This document shows positions 43,901 through 51,926 of a stretch of DNA of 64,000 bases, piece after piece. A program made the translations under genes and the position numbers. The notes below the pieces were generated by a model, which was given only the letters and a program-made list of their open reading frames with translations, made no database searches and was not told the DNA's origin. Positions within the stretch are counted from its first letter, which is position 1, and each line of letters begins with the position of its first letter. This stretch comes from JABAYQ01 sp018608925 (GTDB taxonomy: Bacteria; Bacteroidota; Bacteroidia; Flavobacteriales; UBA7312), in assembly GCA_037625715.1 (NCBI GenBank), contig JASJHQ010000010.1, positions 1-64,000 of the forward strand, written 5' to 3'.

Positions 43901-44365
43901 ATGAGAAATATATTTTTACCAATTATTGCAATTCTTTTATTTGCATCTTGTCAGGACATGGCTAAGAAAGTAGATGATAGCAAACTATCGACAGATTTAG
44001 TTAAAACGGATAAAACATCGGTAAAATCACCTGAGACAAAGGTAGGTTCTCCCGAATTTACATTTGTGGAGGAAGAGCATGATTTTGGTCTTTTAGTAGA
44101 TGGCGAAAAAGTGGCATACTCGTTTGTGTTTACAAACACTGGAGACGCGCCGCTGATTATTAGTAACGCTAAAGGGTCTTGTGGATGTACGGTGCCAAAT
44201 TGGCCAAAAGATCCTATCGCACCAGGAGAAAAAGGTGCTATTGATGTTTCTTTTAACAGCTCGGGTAGAAAAGGAATTCAGAATAAAGCAGTAACATTAA
44301 CTGCAAATACAAATCCAAATAGAAAAGTAATTAAAATTAAAGCAGAAATAAAAACAGAACTATGA
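43901..44365 (+). CDS. DUF1573 lipoprotein
   Basis: 154 residues. Lipobox LLFASCQ with Cys17. The DUF1573 domain begins at about 50 (FVEEEHDFGLLVDGEKVAYSF split over 53-74) and contains SCGCTVPNWPKDPIAPGE, the hallmark CGC motif. An Ig-like beta sandwich, periplasmic or outer-membrane, role unknown; in Bacteroidota it is commonly next to yajC as here, with a 4-base overlap. Confidence 0.92.
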   Translation: MRNIFLPIIAILLFASCQDMAKKVDDSKLSTDLVKTDKTSVKSPETKVGSPEFTFVEEEHDFGLLVDGEKVAYSFVFTNTGDAPLIISNAKGSCGCTVPNWPKDPIAPGEKGAIDVSFNSSGRKGIQNKAVTLTANTNPNRKVIKIKAEIKTEL

Positions 44366-44679
44366 TAAATAACATATTTTTTCAAATAGGTGGTGGAGAA
44401 GGCGGTAACCAACAATTAGTATTTTTTGTTGTTGTATTTGCAGTCTTTTGGTTTTTCATGATAAGACCACAAGTAAAAAAGCAAAAAGAAGATCGAAAGT
44501 TTAGAGAAGGTCTGAAGAAAGGTGATAAAGTTATTACTACTGGAGGAATTTACGGAAAGATTGCTGAAGTAAGTGAGTCGAAGGTTAAAGTCGACATTGC
44601 TGAAGGAGTTAGAATTTCGGTTGAAAAAACTGCGCTAAATCCTTCTGGTAATTCTGAAGAAAAAACAAAAAAGGATTAA
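44362..44679 (+). CDS. yajC: Preprotein translocase subunit YajC
   Basis: 105 residues. One membrane helix (about 22-38, FFVVVFAVFWFFMIRP) followed by a basic linker KKQKEDRKFREGLKKGDKV and a small beta domain (VITTGGIYGKIAEV). It associates with SecDF in the Sec translocon. The end is Lys/Glu-rich. Followed by a strong terminator. Confidence 0.95.
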   Translation: MINNIFFQIGGGEGGNQQLVFFVVVFAVFWFFMIRPQVKKQKEDRKFREGLKKGDKVITTGGIYGKIAEVSESKVKVDIAEGVRISVEKTALNPSGNSEEKTKKD

Positions 44680-44686
44680 TTTTCAT

Positions 44687-44709
44687 ACGGGCTTTTGCCC
44701 GTTTTTTTT
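44687..44709 (+). terminator. Intrinsic terminator after yajC
   Basis: ACGGGC, loop TTTT, GCCCGT and a T-run, 8 bases after the yajC stop. It lies only 5 bases before the ybbR start, so ybbR probably depends on read-through or an unrecognised promoter. Confidence 0.9.
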
Positions 44710-44714
44710 GGTCT

Positions 44715-45698
44715 ATGGCAAATCGAATTAAATTATTACTCATCAAATTTTTTGGTTTATTAAAAATCGAAAAAAAATATTTGCCCGTATTTTCAATACT
44801 TGTTGTGCTTTCGTCTATTTTTTGGATGCTTACTGTTTTGTCAAAAGATTACACTGCAACTATAAGGTATGATGTTAATTTTGTCGATTTTCCTGAGAAA
44901 ATGTTGCAAACTGAAAACAAAGATGTTGAGTTGCAACTACAAGTAAATGCTCCCGGATTTACTATTCTTGCTCACAGACTCAAAATTATGCCTAATGTTG
45001 ACCTATCTGTTTCTGGCTTTATTCCTCAGAAAAAAGGTGAATTATGGAATTATTTTTGGTTAGGAAAGCAGTCTTTGTCTGAAGTTCAGGAAATGCTTCC
45101 AACAAATATGCAGTTATTGCATATTCAGCCTAGCAGAATTGATTTGTTGTTAGATAAAAAAGCGGAAAGAACTGTTCCTGTGAAATTTATTTCTGATTTA
45201 AGTTTCGAACAAATGTTTCGACAAAAAGGTGGTATTTCTTTAAATCCATCTTCAATAACTATTTCTGGACCTAAGGCAGTTGTTGAGGTTATTAATGAAA
45301 TTAATTCAAAGCCCATCTCTTTACTAGATATAAACTCTAATAATCAAGGGAAAGTAGAGTTGGAGTCTATTAATTTTCCAGACGTTTCTTTTTCTCATAC
45401 ATCCGTTGATTGGAGGTTAGACGTTGAGCAGTTTACTGAAGGAAGAATGAATGTTAAAATTCAAGCTAAAAATGTTCCTAAAGGCTATTCTGTAAAGTTT
45501 TTTCCTGATGAGGTTCGTTTGGAGTATTTAGTATCTTTAGATAATTTTGAATTTGTTAATGAATCTGACTTTTTAGTTTCTTCGTCTGTAGATGTTGATT
45601 TAAGTCGTTTAAATGTTTCACTAGATAGCAAAGTTAATTTTATTGAAAACGTTAGGATAATACCTGAGAAAGTAGAATACTTATTGATAAAAAAATAA
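44715..45698 (+). CDS. YbbR-like domain protein
   Basis: 327 residues. Single membrane helix at about 21-44, then tandem YbbR beta domains outside the membrane (about 50-130, 150-225, 235-325), with repeated patterns such as PVKFISDL and PKGYSVKFFPDEVRLEY. In Firmicutes YbbR (CdaR) controls the cyclic-di-AMP synthase, but no cdaA gene is present here; in Bacteroidota it usually sits with coaE. One-base overlap with coaE. Confidence 0.85.
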   Translation: MANRIKLLLIKFFGLLKIEKKYLPVFSILVVLSSIFWMLTVLSKDYTATIRYDVNFVDFPEKMLQTENKDVELQLQVNAPGFTILAHRLKIMPNVDLSVSGFIPQKKGELWNYFWLGKQSLSEVQEMLPTNMQLLHIQPSRIDLLLDKKAERTVPVKFISDLSFEQMFRQKGGISLNPSSITISGPKAVVEVINEINSKPISLLDINSNNQGKVELESINFPDVSFSHTSVDWRLDVEQFTEGRMNVKIQAKNVPKGYSVKFFPDEVRLEYLVSLDNFEFVNESDFLVSSSVDVDLSRLNVSLDSKVNFIENVRIIPEKVEYLLIKK

Positions 45699-46285
45699 TG
45701 AAAAAAATTGGACTCACCGGAAATATTGGAAGTGGAAAAACAACTGCTTCTAAATTTTTCATCTTGTTGGGTATTCCTGTTTATAATTCTGATTTTAGAG
45801 CAAAGTGGCTCATGTCTAATGATGCTGATTTGAAAAAATCTATTGTTGACTATTTCGGTGTTGAATCTTTCTCCAATAATCAATTAAACACTTCATTTAT
45901 TTCAAGCATTGTATTTAAGGATGTCGAAAAGCTAAACGTTTTAAATGCGTTGGTTCATCCTCTTGTAGCTTGCGATTTTGATAAATGGTGTTACCAACAT
46001 CATGATGCAGCTTATGTTGTCAAAGAAGCTGCTGTGATGTTTAAAAGCGAGTCTTACAAGTCTTTGGACAAGATAATATGTGTTGTGGCTTCTGATGAGC
46101 TAAGACTTAAAAGAGTGGTTAAAAGAGACGGAATGTCGGAGTCAGAGGTTTTGGCTAGAATGAATAATCAAATGGATCAGTCTTCTCTAATAGATCGTTG
46201 CGATTTTGTTGTTACTAATGATGAAACTAACTTAATGACTACTCAGTTGTTATTGATTAACGAAGTCTTATTAAAAGACATTTAA
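45698..46285 (+). CDS. coaE: Dephospho-CoA kinase
   Basis: 195 residues. P-loop GNIGSGKT (8-15), followed by FFILLGIPVYNSDFRAKWLM split over 20-40 (the Asp of the substrate site) and ALVHPLV. It phosphorylates dephospho-CoA, the last step of CoA synthesis. The last 15 bases overlap the convergent YciO-like gene. Confidence 0.95.
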   Translation: MKKIGLTGNIGSGKTTASKFFILLGIPVYNSDFRAKWLMSNDADLKKSIVDYFGVESFSNNQLNTSFISSIVFKDVEKLNVLNALVHPLVACDFDKWCYQHHDAAYVVKEAAVMFKSESYKSLDKIICVVASDELRLKRVVKRDGMSESEVLARMNNQMDQSSLIDRCDFVVTNDETNLMTTQLLLINEVLLKDI

Positions 46286-46888
46286 ATCTCCTAAACCCTC
46301 TCGTATTATTTCTATTTCCGATTGAGTGCAATCTAGAACCGTAGATGGTGTAAGTTTTCCTAATCCTCCATCTATTACGATATCTACTTTGTTTTTGTAG
46401 TTTTCATAAATAATTGATGGTTCTATATTACTTTCTATATTGTCAGTATTTTCAATCAAAGAAGTTGTTAGTAATGGGTTTCCTATCTGATCAACAAGTT
46501 GAAGTGGAATGTTATGGTTTGGAACTCTTATACCGACTGTTTTCTTTTTAATTTTAAACAATTTTGGGATATTCGAATTGGCATTTAGTATAAAAGTATA
46601 AGGCCCTGGAAGTACTTTTCTCATTATCTTGTAAAGAGATCTGTCGATAGGAAGGGCGTAGTCTGATAAATGAGATAAATCAGAACATATAAAAGAGAAG
46701 TTTTGTTTTTTTAGATCAATACCTTTTATTTTTGCTATTCGTTCTACTGCTTTGGGTTGGAAAATGTCACATCCTATTCCGTAAATAGTGTCGGTTGGGT
46801 AAATTACAACTCCACCATCTTTTAGGCATTCTACTATTTTAGAAATACCTCTTGGATTTGGGTTTTCTGGATGAATTTCTATAAACAT
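46271..46888 (-). CDS. YciO-type YrdC-fold protein (threonylcarbamoyl-AMP synthase paralogue)
   Basis: 205 residues. YPTDTIYGIGCDIF near 29-42 and PGPYTFIL (94-101) mark the YrdC fold, but the SxN-type motif (STSAN in the paralogue at 19 kb) is replaced by TTSLIENTD, and the end motif PSTVLDC is present. This matches the YciO branch, whose true function is unsettled. Overlaps the aldolase gene by one base; the two form a short leftward operon. Confidence 0.85.
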   Translation of the reverse strand: MFIEIHPENPNPRGISKIVECLKDGGVVIYPTDTIYGIGCDIFQPKAVERIAKIKGIDLKKQNFSFICSDLSHLSDYALPIDRSLYKIMRKVLPGPYTFILNANSNIPKLFKIKKKTVGIRVPNHNIPLQLVDQIGNPLLTTSLIENTDNIESNIEPSIIYENYKNKVDIVIDGGLGKLTPSTVLDCTQSEIEIIREGLGDLNVF

Positions 46889-47541
46889 TAAGAATTATTT
46901 TTTTTATGATCTTCTAAGAATTTTTCTAAACCCTTGTCTGTTAAAGGATGTTTGAATAGCTCCATTAATAAGTGAAGAGGAGTTGTTATTGTATGTGCTC
47001 CTGCTATTGCGCAATCAATAATGTGAGTGCTATTTCTAATCGATGCTGCTAATATTTTAGTGTCATAACCATGAAGGTTGTAAATGTGAGATATTGTTTT
47101 AATAATTTCAATTCCATTTTCACCATTGTCTTCTAATCTTCCTACGAATGGAGATATGTATGTTGCTCCAGCTTTAGCAGCTAAAATAGCTTGTCCCACA
47201 GAAAAAACTAAGGTGCAGTTTGTTTTTATTCCTTTTTGTTTAAAGTATCTAATAGCCTTAATCCCGTCTTCTATCATTGGGACTTTAATTATAATTTGTG
47301 GGTGAATTTCGGCAAGTTCAATTCCTTCTTTAATAATTTCTTGGTAAGATGTAGAAATGACTTCTGCGCTTACTGGACCATCAACAATTTGGCAAATGTC
47401 GGAGTAGTGTTTTTTTAAATCTGTTGACTTTATTCCTTCATGGAACATTAAAGAAGGGTTTGTAGTTACACCATTTAAGATGCCTAATGATTGTGCTTGT
47501 TTTATTTGGTCAATGTTGGCGGTGTCGAGAAAAAATTCCAT
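46888..47541 (-). CDS. Transaldolase-like protein (fructose-6-phosphate aldolase family)
   Basis: 217 residues from MEFFLDTANI; a longer reading adds ten unrelated residues and was rejected. LGILNGVTTNPSLM (19-32), Schiff-base Lys86 in IIIKVP, and ATYISPFVGRLED are characteristic. Annotated members act as transaldolase in the pentose phosphate pathway or as fructose-6-phosphate aldolase; sequence alone does not separate them. No clear TAnnTTTG upstream; TATCTTTA (47560-47567, leftward) is one base off. Confidence 0.92.
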   Translation of the reverse strand: MEFFLDTANIDQIKQAQSLGILNGVTTNPSLMFHEGIKSTDLKKHYSDICQIVDGPVSAEVISTSYQEIIKEGIELAEIHPQIIIKVPMIEDGIKAIRYFKQKGIKTNCTLVFSVGQAILAAKAGATYISPFVGRLEDNGENGIEIIKTISHIYNLHGYDTKILAASIRNSTHIIDCAIAGAHTITTPLHLLMELFKHPLTDKGLEKFLEDHKKNNS

Positions 47542-47578
47542 AGATTGAAGTTTACACCTTAAAGATAACAAAAAAAAT

Positions 47579-47675
47579 GGGCAAGCTACTTACATCGCAC
47601 CGCTCAACCACTTACCCTTGCTACCTTCCGATCCTGGGGGAGTTCAGCAGGAGCTGGTCGTGTAAGACTTGCCCG
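47579..47675 (-). ncRNA. ffs: Signal recognition particle RNA, small bacterial (4.5S) type
   Basis: Read leftward, the ends GGGCAAG and CTTGCCC pair, and the apical part holds the universal SRP54-binding core CCAGGATCGGAAGGTAGCA (47619-47637), with CAGG and GGAAGGTAGCA in their usual places. About 97 nt, no Alu domain. It scaffolds Ffh for co-translational targeting to the membrane. The closing stem is followed by a T-run (terminator). Expression is from a well-formed -33/-7 promoter. Confidence 0.95.
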
Positions 47676-47678
47676 GTG

Positions 47679-47708
47679 CAAATATAAAGCAATTCCACTC
47701 TTTTACAA
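47679..47708 (-). promoter_or_regulatory. ffs promoter: TTG-19-TATATTTG
   Basis: Best-formed promoter in the window. Leftward, TTG (47706-47708), 19-base spacer, TATATTTG (47679-47686), then RNA start about 4 bases on. Spacing matches the Bacteroidota -33/-7 consensus. Confidence 0.88.
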
Positions 47709-47739
47709 TTCTTTTACTTTATTTATATTATGGATTAAT

Positions 47740-47747
47740 TATATTTG
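47740..47747 (+). promoter_or_regulatory. -7 box of DUF4199-GT2 operon (TATATTTG)
   Basis: Exact match 19 bases before the DUF4199 ATG, divergent from ffs. Confidence 0.72.
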
Positions 47748-47766
47748 TGATTCAATCCTTATTTTA

Positions 47767-48285
47767 ATGAAAGATTACATTTTTAAAAACGGGCTTTTAC
47801 TTGGGGCTTTTTTAGTATTTATTAGCTTAACATCGTATTTATTTGGAGTAGACTTTAAACTGTCCCTTCTTTGGAACTTAATAGAATTATTTGCTCCTCT
47901 TTCTTTGCTAATTTTTCTGATGTTAACTTACAAGAAAATGAATCTTGGATATATGAAATTTAATCAAGCATTTGTTATTTGTTTTGGTCTACTTGCTTCG
48001 TCTTCTTTCATTCATACTTCTTTTAAAATCTTATTATTCAATTATATTGATCCTTCTTTTGCAGCATTGTTACAAGAGGGGTCTATTCAGAAAATAATAG
48101 AATTGATGTCTAGTTTTTTACCTGATGAAGCTATGGAAGAATTGGTTTCAGAGCTAGAGAGTCAAAATAGTTTTTCAGTATCAACTCTTACTAAAGGGTT
48201 TACATCCTCTCTAGTTTTTTATGTTTTTCTTTCATCCTTGATTGCCGTTATTATTAAAAAAGATCCCCCAATCGAAATTCAATAA
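47767..48285 (+). CDS. DUF4199 membrane protein
   Basis: 172 residues with four membrane helices (about 8-25, 35-52, 67-88, 145-163). Pattern matches DUF4199, common in Bacteroidota directly before a GT2 glycosyltransferase, as here (3-base gap). No catalytic motif. Probably assists the glycosyltransferase or its lipid substrate, inferred only from the conserved pairing. Confidence 0.85.
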   Translation: MKDYIFKNGLLLGAFLVFISLTSYLFGVDFKLSLLWNLIELFAPLSLLIFLMLTYKKMNLGYMKFNQAFVICFGLLASSSFIHTSFKILLFNYIDPSFAALLQEGSIQKIIELMSSFLPDEAMEELVSELESQNSFSVSTLTKGFTSSLVFYVFLSSLIAVIIKKDPPIEIQ

Positions 48286-48288
48286 ATT

Positions 48289-49236
48289 ATGCATATTTCA
48301 GTAATAGTACCTTCTTATAATGAATTCGAATCTTTGCCAGAGCTTTGTAGCTGGATTGGTAGGGTTATGGATGAAAATAAGTTCTCTTATGAAGTTATTA
48401 TAGTAGATGACGGAAGTACTGACAACACTTGGAAAGTTATACAACAATTGTCTTCTGAAATTGAACAAGTAAAAGGGGTGAAGTTTAGAAGAAATTATGG
48501 TAAATCAGCAGCATTAAATGTTGGTTTCGAAAAAGCTAAAGGTGATGTTGTTATTACTATGGATGCTGACCTTCAGGATAGTCCAGACGAAATCCCTCAA
48601 TTATATTCCATGATTGTTACTGATGGATTTGATATGGTTTCTGGCTGGAAGCAAAAAAGATTTGATCCTATTACGAAAACAATTCCTACTAAATTATATA
48701 ATTGGGCTGCCAGAAAAGCTTCGGGCATTTATTTACATGACTTTAATTGTGGACTTAAGTCGTATAAAAACGAGGTGATTAAAAATATCGAAGTCTATGG
48801 TGAGATGCACCGATATATTCCTATGCTTGCTAAAAGGGCAGGATTTCCTAACATAGGAGAGAAGGTGGTAGTTCATCAATCTAGAAAATACGGAGTAACT
48901 AAGTTTGGCATAGAAAGGTTTGTTAACGGATTTCTTGACTTAATGACCATAACATTTGTCTCTAAGTTTGGTAAAAAGCCAATGCACTTTTTTGGCGTTT
49001 TAGGAACGCTTATGTTTTTTCTTGGTCTTTTATTATTCTTCTATATAGGAGGTTCAAAACTTTACTATACATTTAATGGAGTATCTGCTACTAATATTGC
49101 TGATATGAGTAGCTTCTATATTGCATTAACTTCCATGCTTATGGGTTTGCAATTATTTTTAGCTGGCTTTATTGGAGAAATGATTTCAAGGAATGCTGAA
49201 GACAGAAATCAATACCATATTGAAGAATCTGTTTAG
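48289..49236 (+). CDS. GT2-family glycosyltransferase (DPM1/GtrB-like)
   Basis: 315 residues. N-terminal GT-A domain with VDDGSTDNTW (41-50), the metal-binding DADLQDSPDE (94-103), then two membrane helices near 235-255 and 270-292, as in GtrB/ArnC-type polyprenyl-phosphate glycosyltransferases. It likely moves a sugar from a nucleotide to polyprenyl phosphate. Its stop overlaps the NhaC-family stop by 4 bases. Confidence 0.92.
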   Translation: MHISVIVPSYNEFESLPELCSWIGRVMDENKFSYEVIIVDDGSTDNTWKVIQQLSSEIEQVKGVKFRRNYGKSAALNVGFEKAKGDVVITMDADLQDSPDEIPQLYSMIVTDGFDMVSGWKQKRFDPITKTIPTKLYNWAARKASGIYLHDFNCGLKSYKNEVIKNIEVYGEMHRYIPMLAKRAGFPNIGEKVVVHQSRKYGVTKFGIERFVNGFLDLMTITFVSKFGKKPMHFFGVLGTLMFFLGLLLFFYIGGSKLYYTFNGVSATNIADMSSFYIALTSMLMGLQLFLAGFIGEMISRNAEDRNQYHIEESV

Positions 49237-50714
49237 TCTTTTATCCTTCTAATTTTAATGTCAAAATAGCCATATATAATAGTCATTATTGGGCTTATAA
49301 TATTAAAGAAGCAAAAAGGTAAGTATATAATTGTTGCAACACCCAAGACACCTGATTGTGTTGCTCCACAAGTATTCCAAGGAACTAAAACAGAAGTAAC
49401 TGTTCCGCTATCTTCTAGTGTTCTACTTAAGTTTTCGGGAGCTAAATTTTTCTTTCTAAAAGCGTCTGAGTACATTTTACCTGGCACAACTATGCTTAGG
49501 TATTGATCGCTAGCTGTCGTGTTAAAGAATAAGCAGGTACAAGCTGTAGCAGCAATTAATGAACCTGTGCTTTCTGCATATCTAATAATCGATTGACTGA
49601 TTTTCTTTAACGCTCCAATAGCTTCCATAGCACCACCAAAACACATAGCGCAGATTATTAACCAGATCGTATTTAGCATTCCGTACATTCCTCCTGAAGA
49701 AAGAAGATCATTCATCATAGCATTGTCGGTAACTATAGATGTGCTATTACCCATTGCATTAATAACACCCATGTAACTTGCTTTCAGATATTGAAGTTCT
49801 ATTCCTGTAAAGACTTCAAACGGATGTGACTTTACAAAGCTTGCTCCGGTGTCTGCTATTTGTTTTATAATGTCTGGCTGAAATATAACTGCGAAAATTC
49901 CTCCTAATAAAGCGCCAATTAATAATGCTGGAATTGAAGGAACCTTTTTTATTATTAGAATAAATAATATAGCTGGCACTAAAAATAACCAAGGAGTTAT
50001 ATGGAAACTTTGATTTAGTGTTTGTAGCAGAACTTCTATGTCGTTGTTGCTCACGGTCGTATCTATAGAAAACCCAATAAATAGAAAAATTACTAGTGTA
50101 ATAATATATGAAGGAACTGTAGTGTAAAGCATATACCTTATGTGAGTAAATAGGTCTGTTCCTGCCATTGCTGGCGCTAAATTAGTCGTATCAGATAAGG
50201 GAGATAGTTTGTCGCCAAAGTAAGCGCCAGAAATAATAGATCCTGCAACCATTCCAGTGCTGATTTCTAGAGCATCCCCGATTCCTAATAAAGCAATACC
50301 TACTGTTGCAATTGTTGACCAAGAACTTCCAGAAGCTAAAGATACAATAGCACAAATAATACAAGATGCAAACAAGAAAATTTTAGGATTTAGGATTTGC
50401 AATCCGTAATAAATCATTGAAGGAACTATTCCGCTAATAAGCCAGGTTCCGGCAAGGGCTCCAATTAAAAGCAAAATAATAAGCGCTGGTGTCGTTGCGC
50501 TAATGCTTTTGCTAATTCCTTTTAAAATATGATTCCAGTCGATTTTATTTTTCAACCCTATAACCACAGCTACTCCAGTACCTAGCAATAGTGCAAGTTG
50601 ATTAGCACCATCCAACGAGCCATCTCCGTATAAAAATACGTTTAGAGCAAGCAGGCCAATAAGGATAATTATTGGAATAATAGAGTCAATTAAAGAAATC
50701 GAATTTTTGTTCAT
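49233..50714 (-). CDS. NhaC-family transporter, possible methionine transporter (MetT-like)
   Basis: 493 residues with about 11 membrane helices. The conserved ion-pathway stretch SGAYFGDKLSPLSDTTNLAP (161-180) is typical of NhaC-type Na+/H+ antiporters. Some members (MetT) are predicted methionine importers in other bacteria. Here the gene follows a methionine gamma-lyase-like gene by 6 bases, so uptake of methionine or another sulfur amino acid is plausible; classic Na+/H+ exchange remains possible. Confidence 0.87.
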   Translation of the reverse strand: MNKNSISLIDSIIPIIILIGLLALNVFLYGDGSLDGANQLALLLGTGVAVVIGLKNKIDWNHILKGISKSISATTPALIILLLIGALAGTWLISGIVPSMIYYGLQILNPKIFLFASCIICAIVSLASGSSWSTIATVGIALLGIGDALEISTGMVAGSIISGAYFGDKLSPLSDTTNLAPAMAGTDLFTHIRYMLYTTVPSYIITLVIFLFIGFSIDTTVSNNDIEVLLQTLNQSFHITPWLFLVPAILFILIIKKVPSIPALLIGALLGGIFAVIFQPDIIKQIADTGASFVKSHPFEVFTGIELQYLKASYMGVINAMGNSTSIVTDNAMMNDLLSSGGMYGMLNTIWLIICAMCFGGAMEAIGALKKISQSIIRYAESTGSLIAATACTCLFFNTTASDQYLSIVVPGKMYSDAFRKKNLAPENLSRTLEDSGTVTSVLVPWNTCGATQSGVLGVATIIYLPFCFFNIISPIMTIIYGYFDIKIRRIKD

Positions 50715-50720
50715 AATGAT

Positions 50721-51923
50721 TTAAATTAGGTTCACTTTTTTAAGACAACCTTTAATTTTATCGAAGGTTCTTTCTATATCATTATCAAGTCCTATCGACA
50801 TACGAACCATTCCTGGTGAAATTCCCATTTCTTTTTGTTCGTCTTCTGGAATTTCAGAAGAAGTACTTGCTCCAGGAGCAGAGAATAGAGTTTTATAAAA
50901 GCCAAGACTAACCGCAAGATATCCAATGTTATTGTTTTGCATTTCTTCCATTAGCTCGTATGCTTTTTTGGTAGACTGAGCATCTATCATAACCATTCCT
51001 CCAAAACCAAACTCTTCGTTCATTTGATCTTTCATTATCTGGTGTTGCGGATGTGATTCTAAGCCAGGGTAGTAGACTTTTAAGCCTAAGTTTTGTAGTT
51101 CGTTAGCAACATACATTGCATTGTGACTATGCTGCTTCATTCGAACGTGTAGCGTTCTTAAGTTTTTAAGAATACCATTTGCTCTAATAGAATCCATTGT
51201 TGGTCCTAAAAGCATAGCAGCACCATCATTAACATCTATTAAGCTCATTACAAACTCTTTAGAAGAACAAACAATTCCTCCTACAGCATCACTAGCTCCG
51301 TTAATAAACTTTGTAAGTGAATGGATTATAATATCAGCACCTAAAGCTGAAGGAGAAAATATTAGAGGAGTAAATGTATTGTCAACTACTAGTTTTAGTC
51401 CGTGTTTTTTAGCCAATTTTGAAAGAGCTCTAACATCTGCAACTTCTAGCAAAGGGTTGCTCATTGTCTCGCAATAAAGTATTTTGGTTTTATCGGTTAT
51501 TGCTTTTTCGACTTCATTAATATTGGTAATGTCAATGAATGAAGTGTTGATTTGTAATTTAGGTAAGAAGTTCTTCATGAAAGCATACGTGCCTCCGTAA
51601 ATAGTTCTACTTGAAACAATGTGATCACCTGCGCTACAAATTTGTAAAATAGTTGAGCTTATAGCACCCATTCCAGAAGCAGAAACTTGTCCAGCTTCTG
51701 TGAATTCCATATTAGATACAGCTTCCGCTAAATATCCTGTGCTAGGATTCATGTGTCTAGAATATAAATAACATCCTTCTTTGTCTCCATCAAAAACCAT
51801 TTCCATAGTTTTTCCAGCCATATATGTGAATGTTGATGAATCAGAAATAGATGGATTTACTCCACCATATTCTCCAAAGTATTGTATGTCTTGTATCTTG
51901 TCAGCAGGTTTGTTTTTCATCAT
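50721..51923 (-). CDS. Cys/Met metabolism PLP enzyme, methionine gamma-lyase-like
   Basis: 400 residues of the trans-sulfuration family. YSRHMNPS (54-61), SGMGAISS (83-90), CETMSNPLLEVAD (151-163), and PLP Lys205 in SLTKFINGASD. The family includes cystathionine gamma-synthase, gamma-lyase and methionine gamma-lyase; position of the first two Met residues and pairing with an NhaC transporter favour methionine breakdown, but substrate is not certain. Four bases after wzc. No SAM riboswitch was recognised. Confidence 0.86.
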   Translation of the reverse strand: MMKNKPADKIQDIQYFGEYGGVNPSISDSSTFTYMAGKTMEMVFDGDKEGCYLYSRHMNPSTGYLAEAVSNMEFTEAGQVSASGMGAISSTILQICSAGDHIVSSRTIYGGTYAFMKNFLPKLQINTSFIDITNINEVEKAITDKTKILYCETMSNPLLEVADVRALSKLAKKHGLKLVVDNTFTPLIFSPSALGADIIIHSLTKFINGASDAVGGIVCSSKEFVMSLIDVNDGAAMLLGPTMDSIRANGILKNLRTLHVRMKQHSHNAMYVANELQNLGLKVYYPGLESHPQHQIMKDQMNEEFGFGGMVMIDAQSTKKAYELMEEMQNNNIGYLAVSLGFYKTLFSAPGASTSSEIPEDEQKEMGISPGMVRMSIGLDNDIERTFDKIKGCLKKVNLI

Positions 51924-51926
51924 ATT

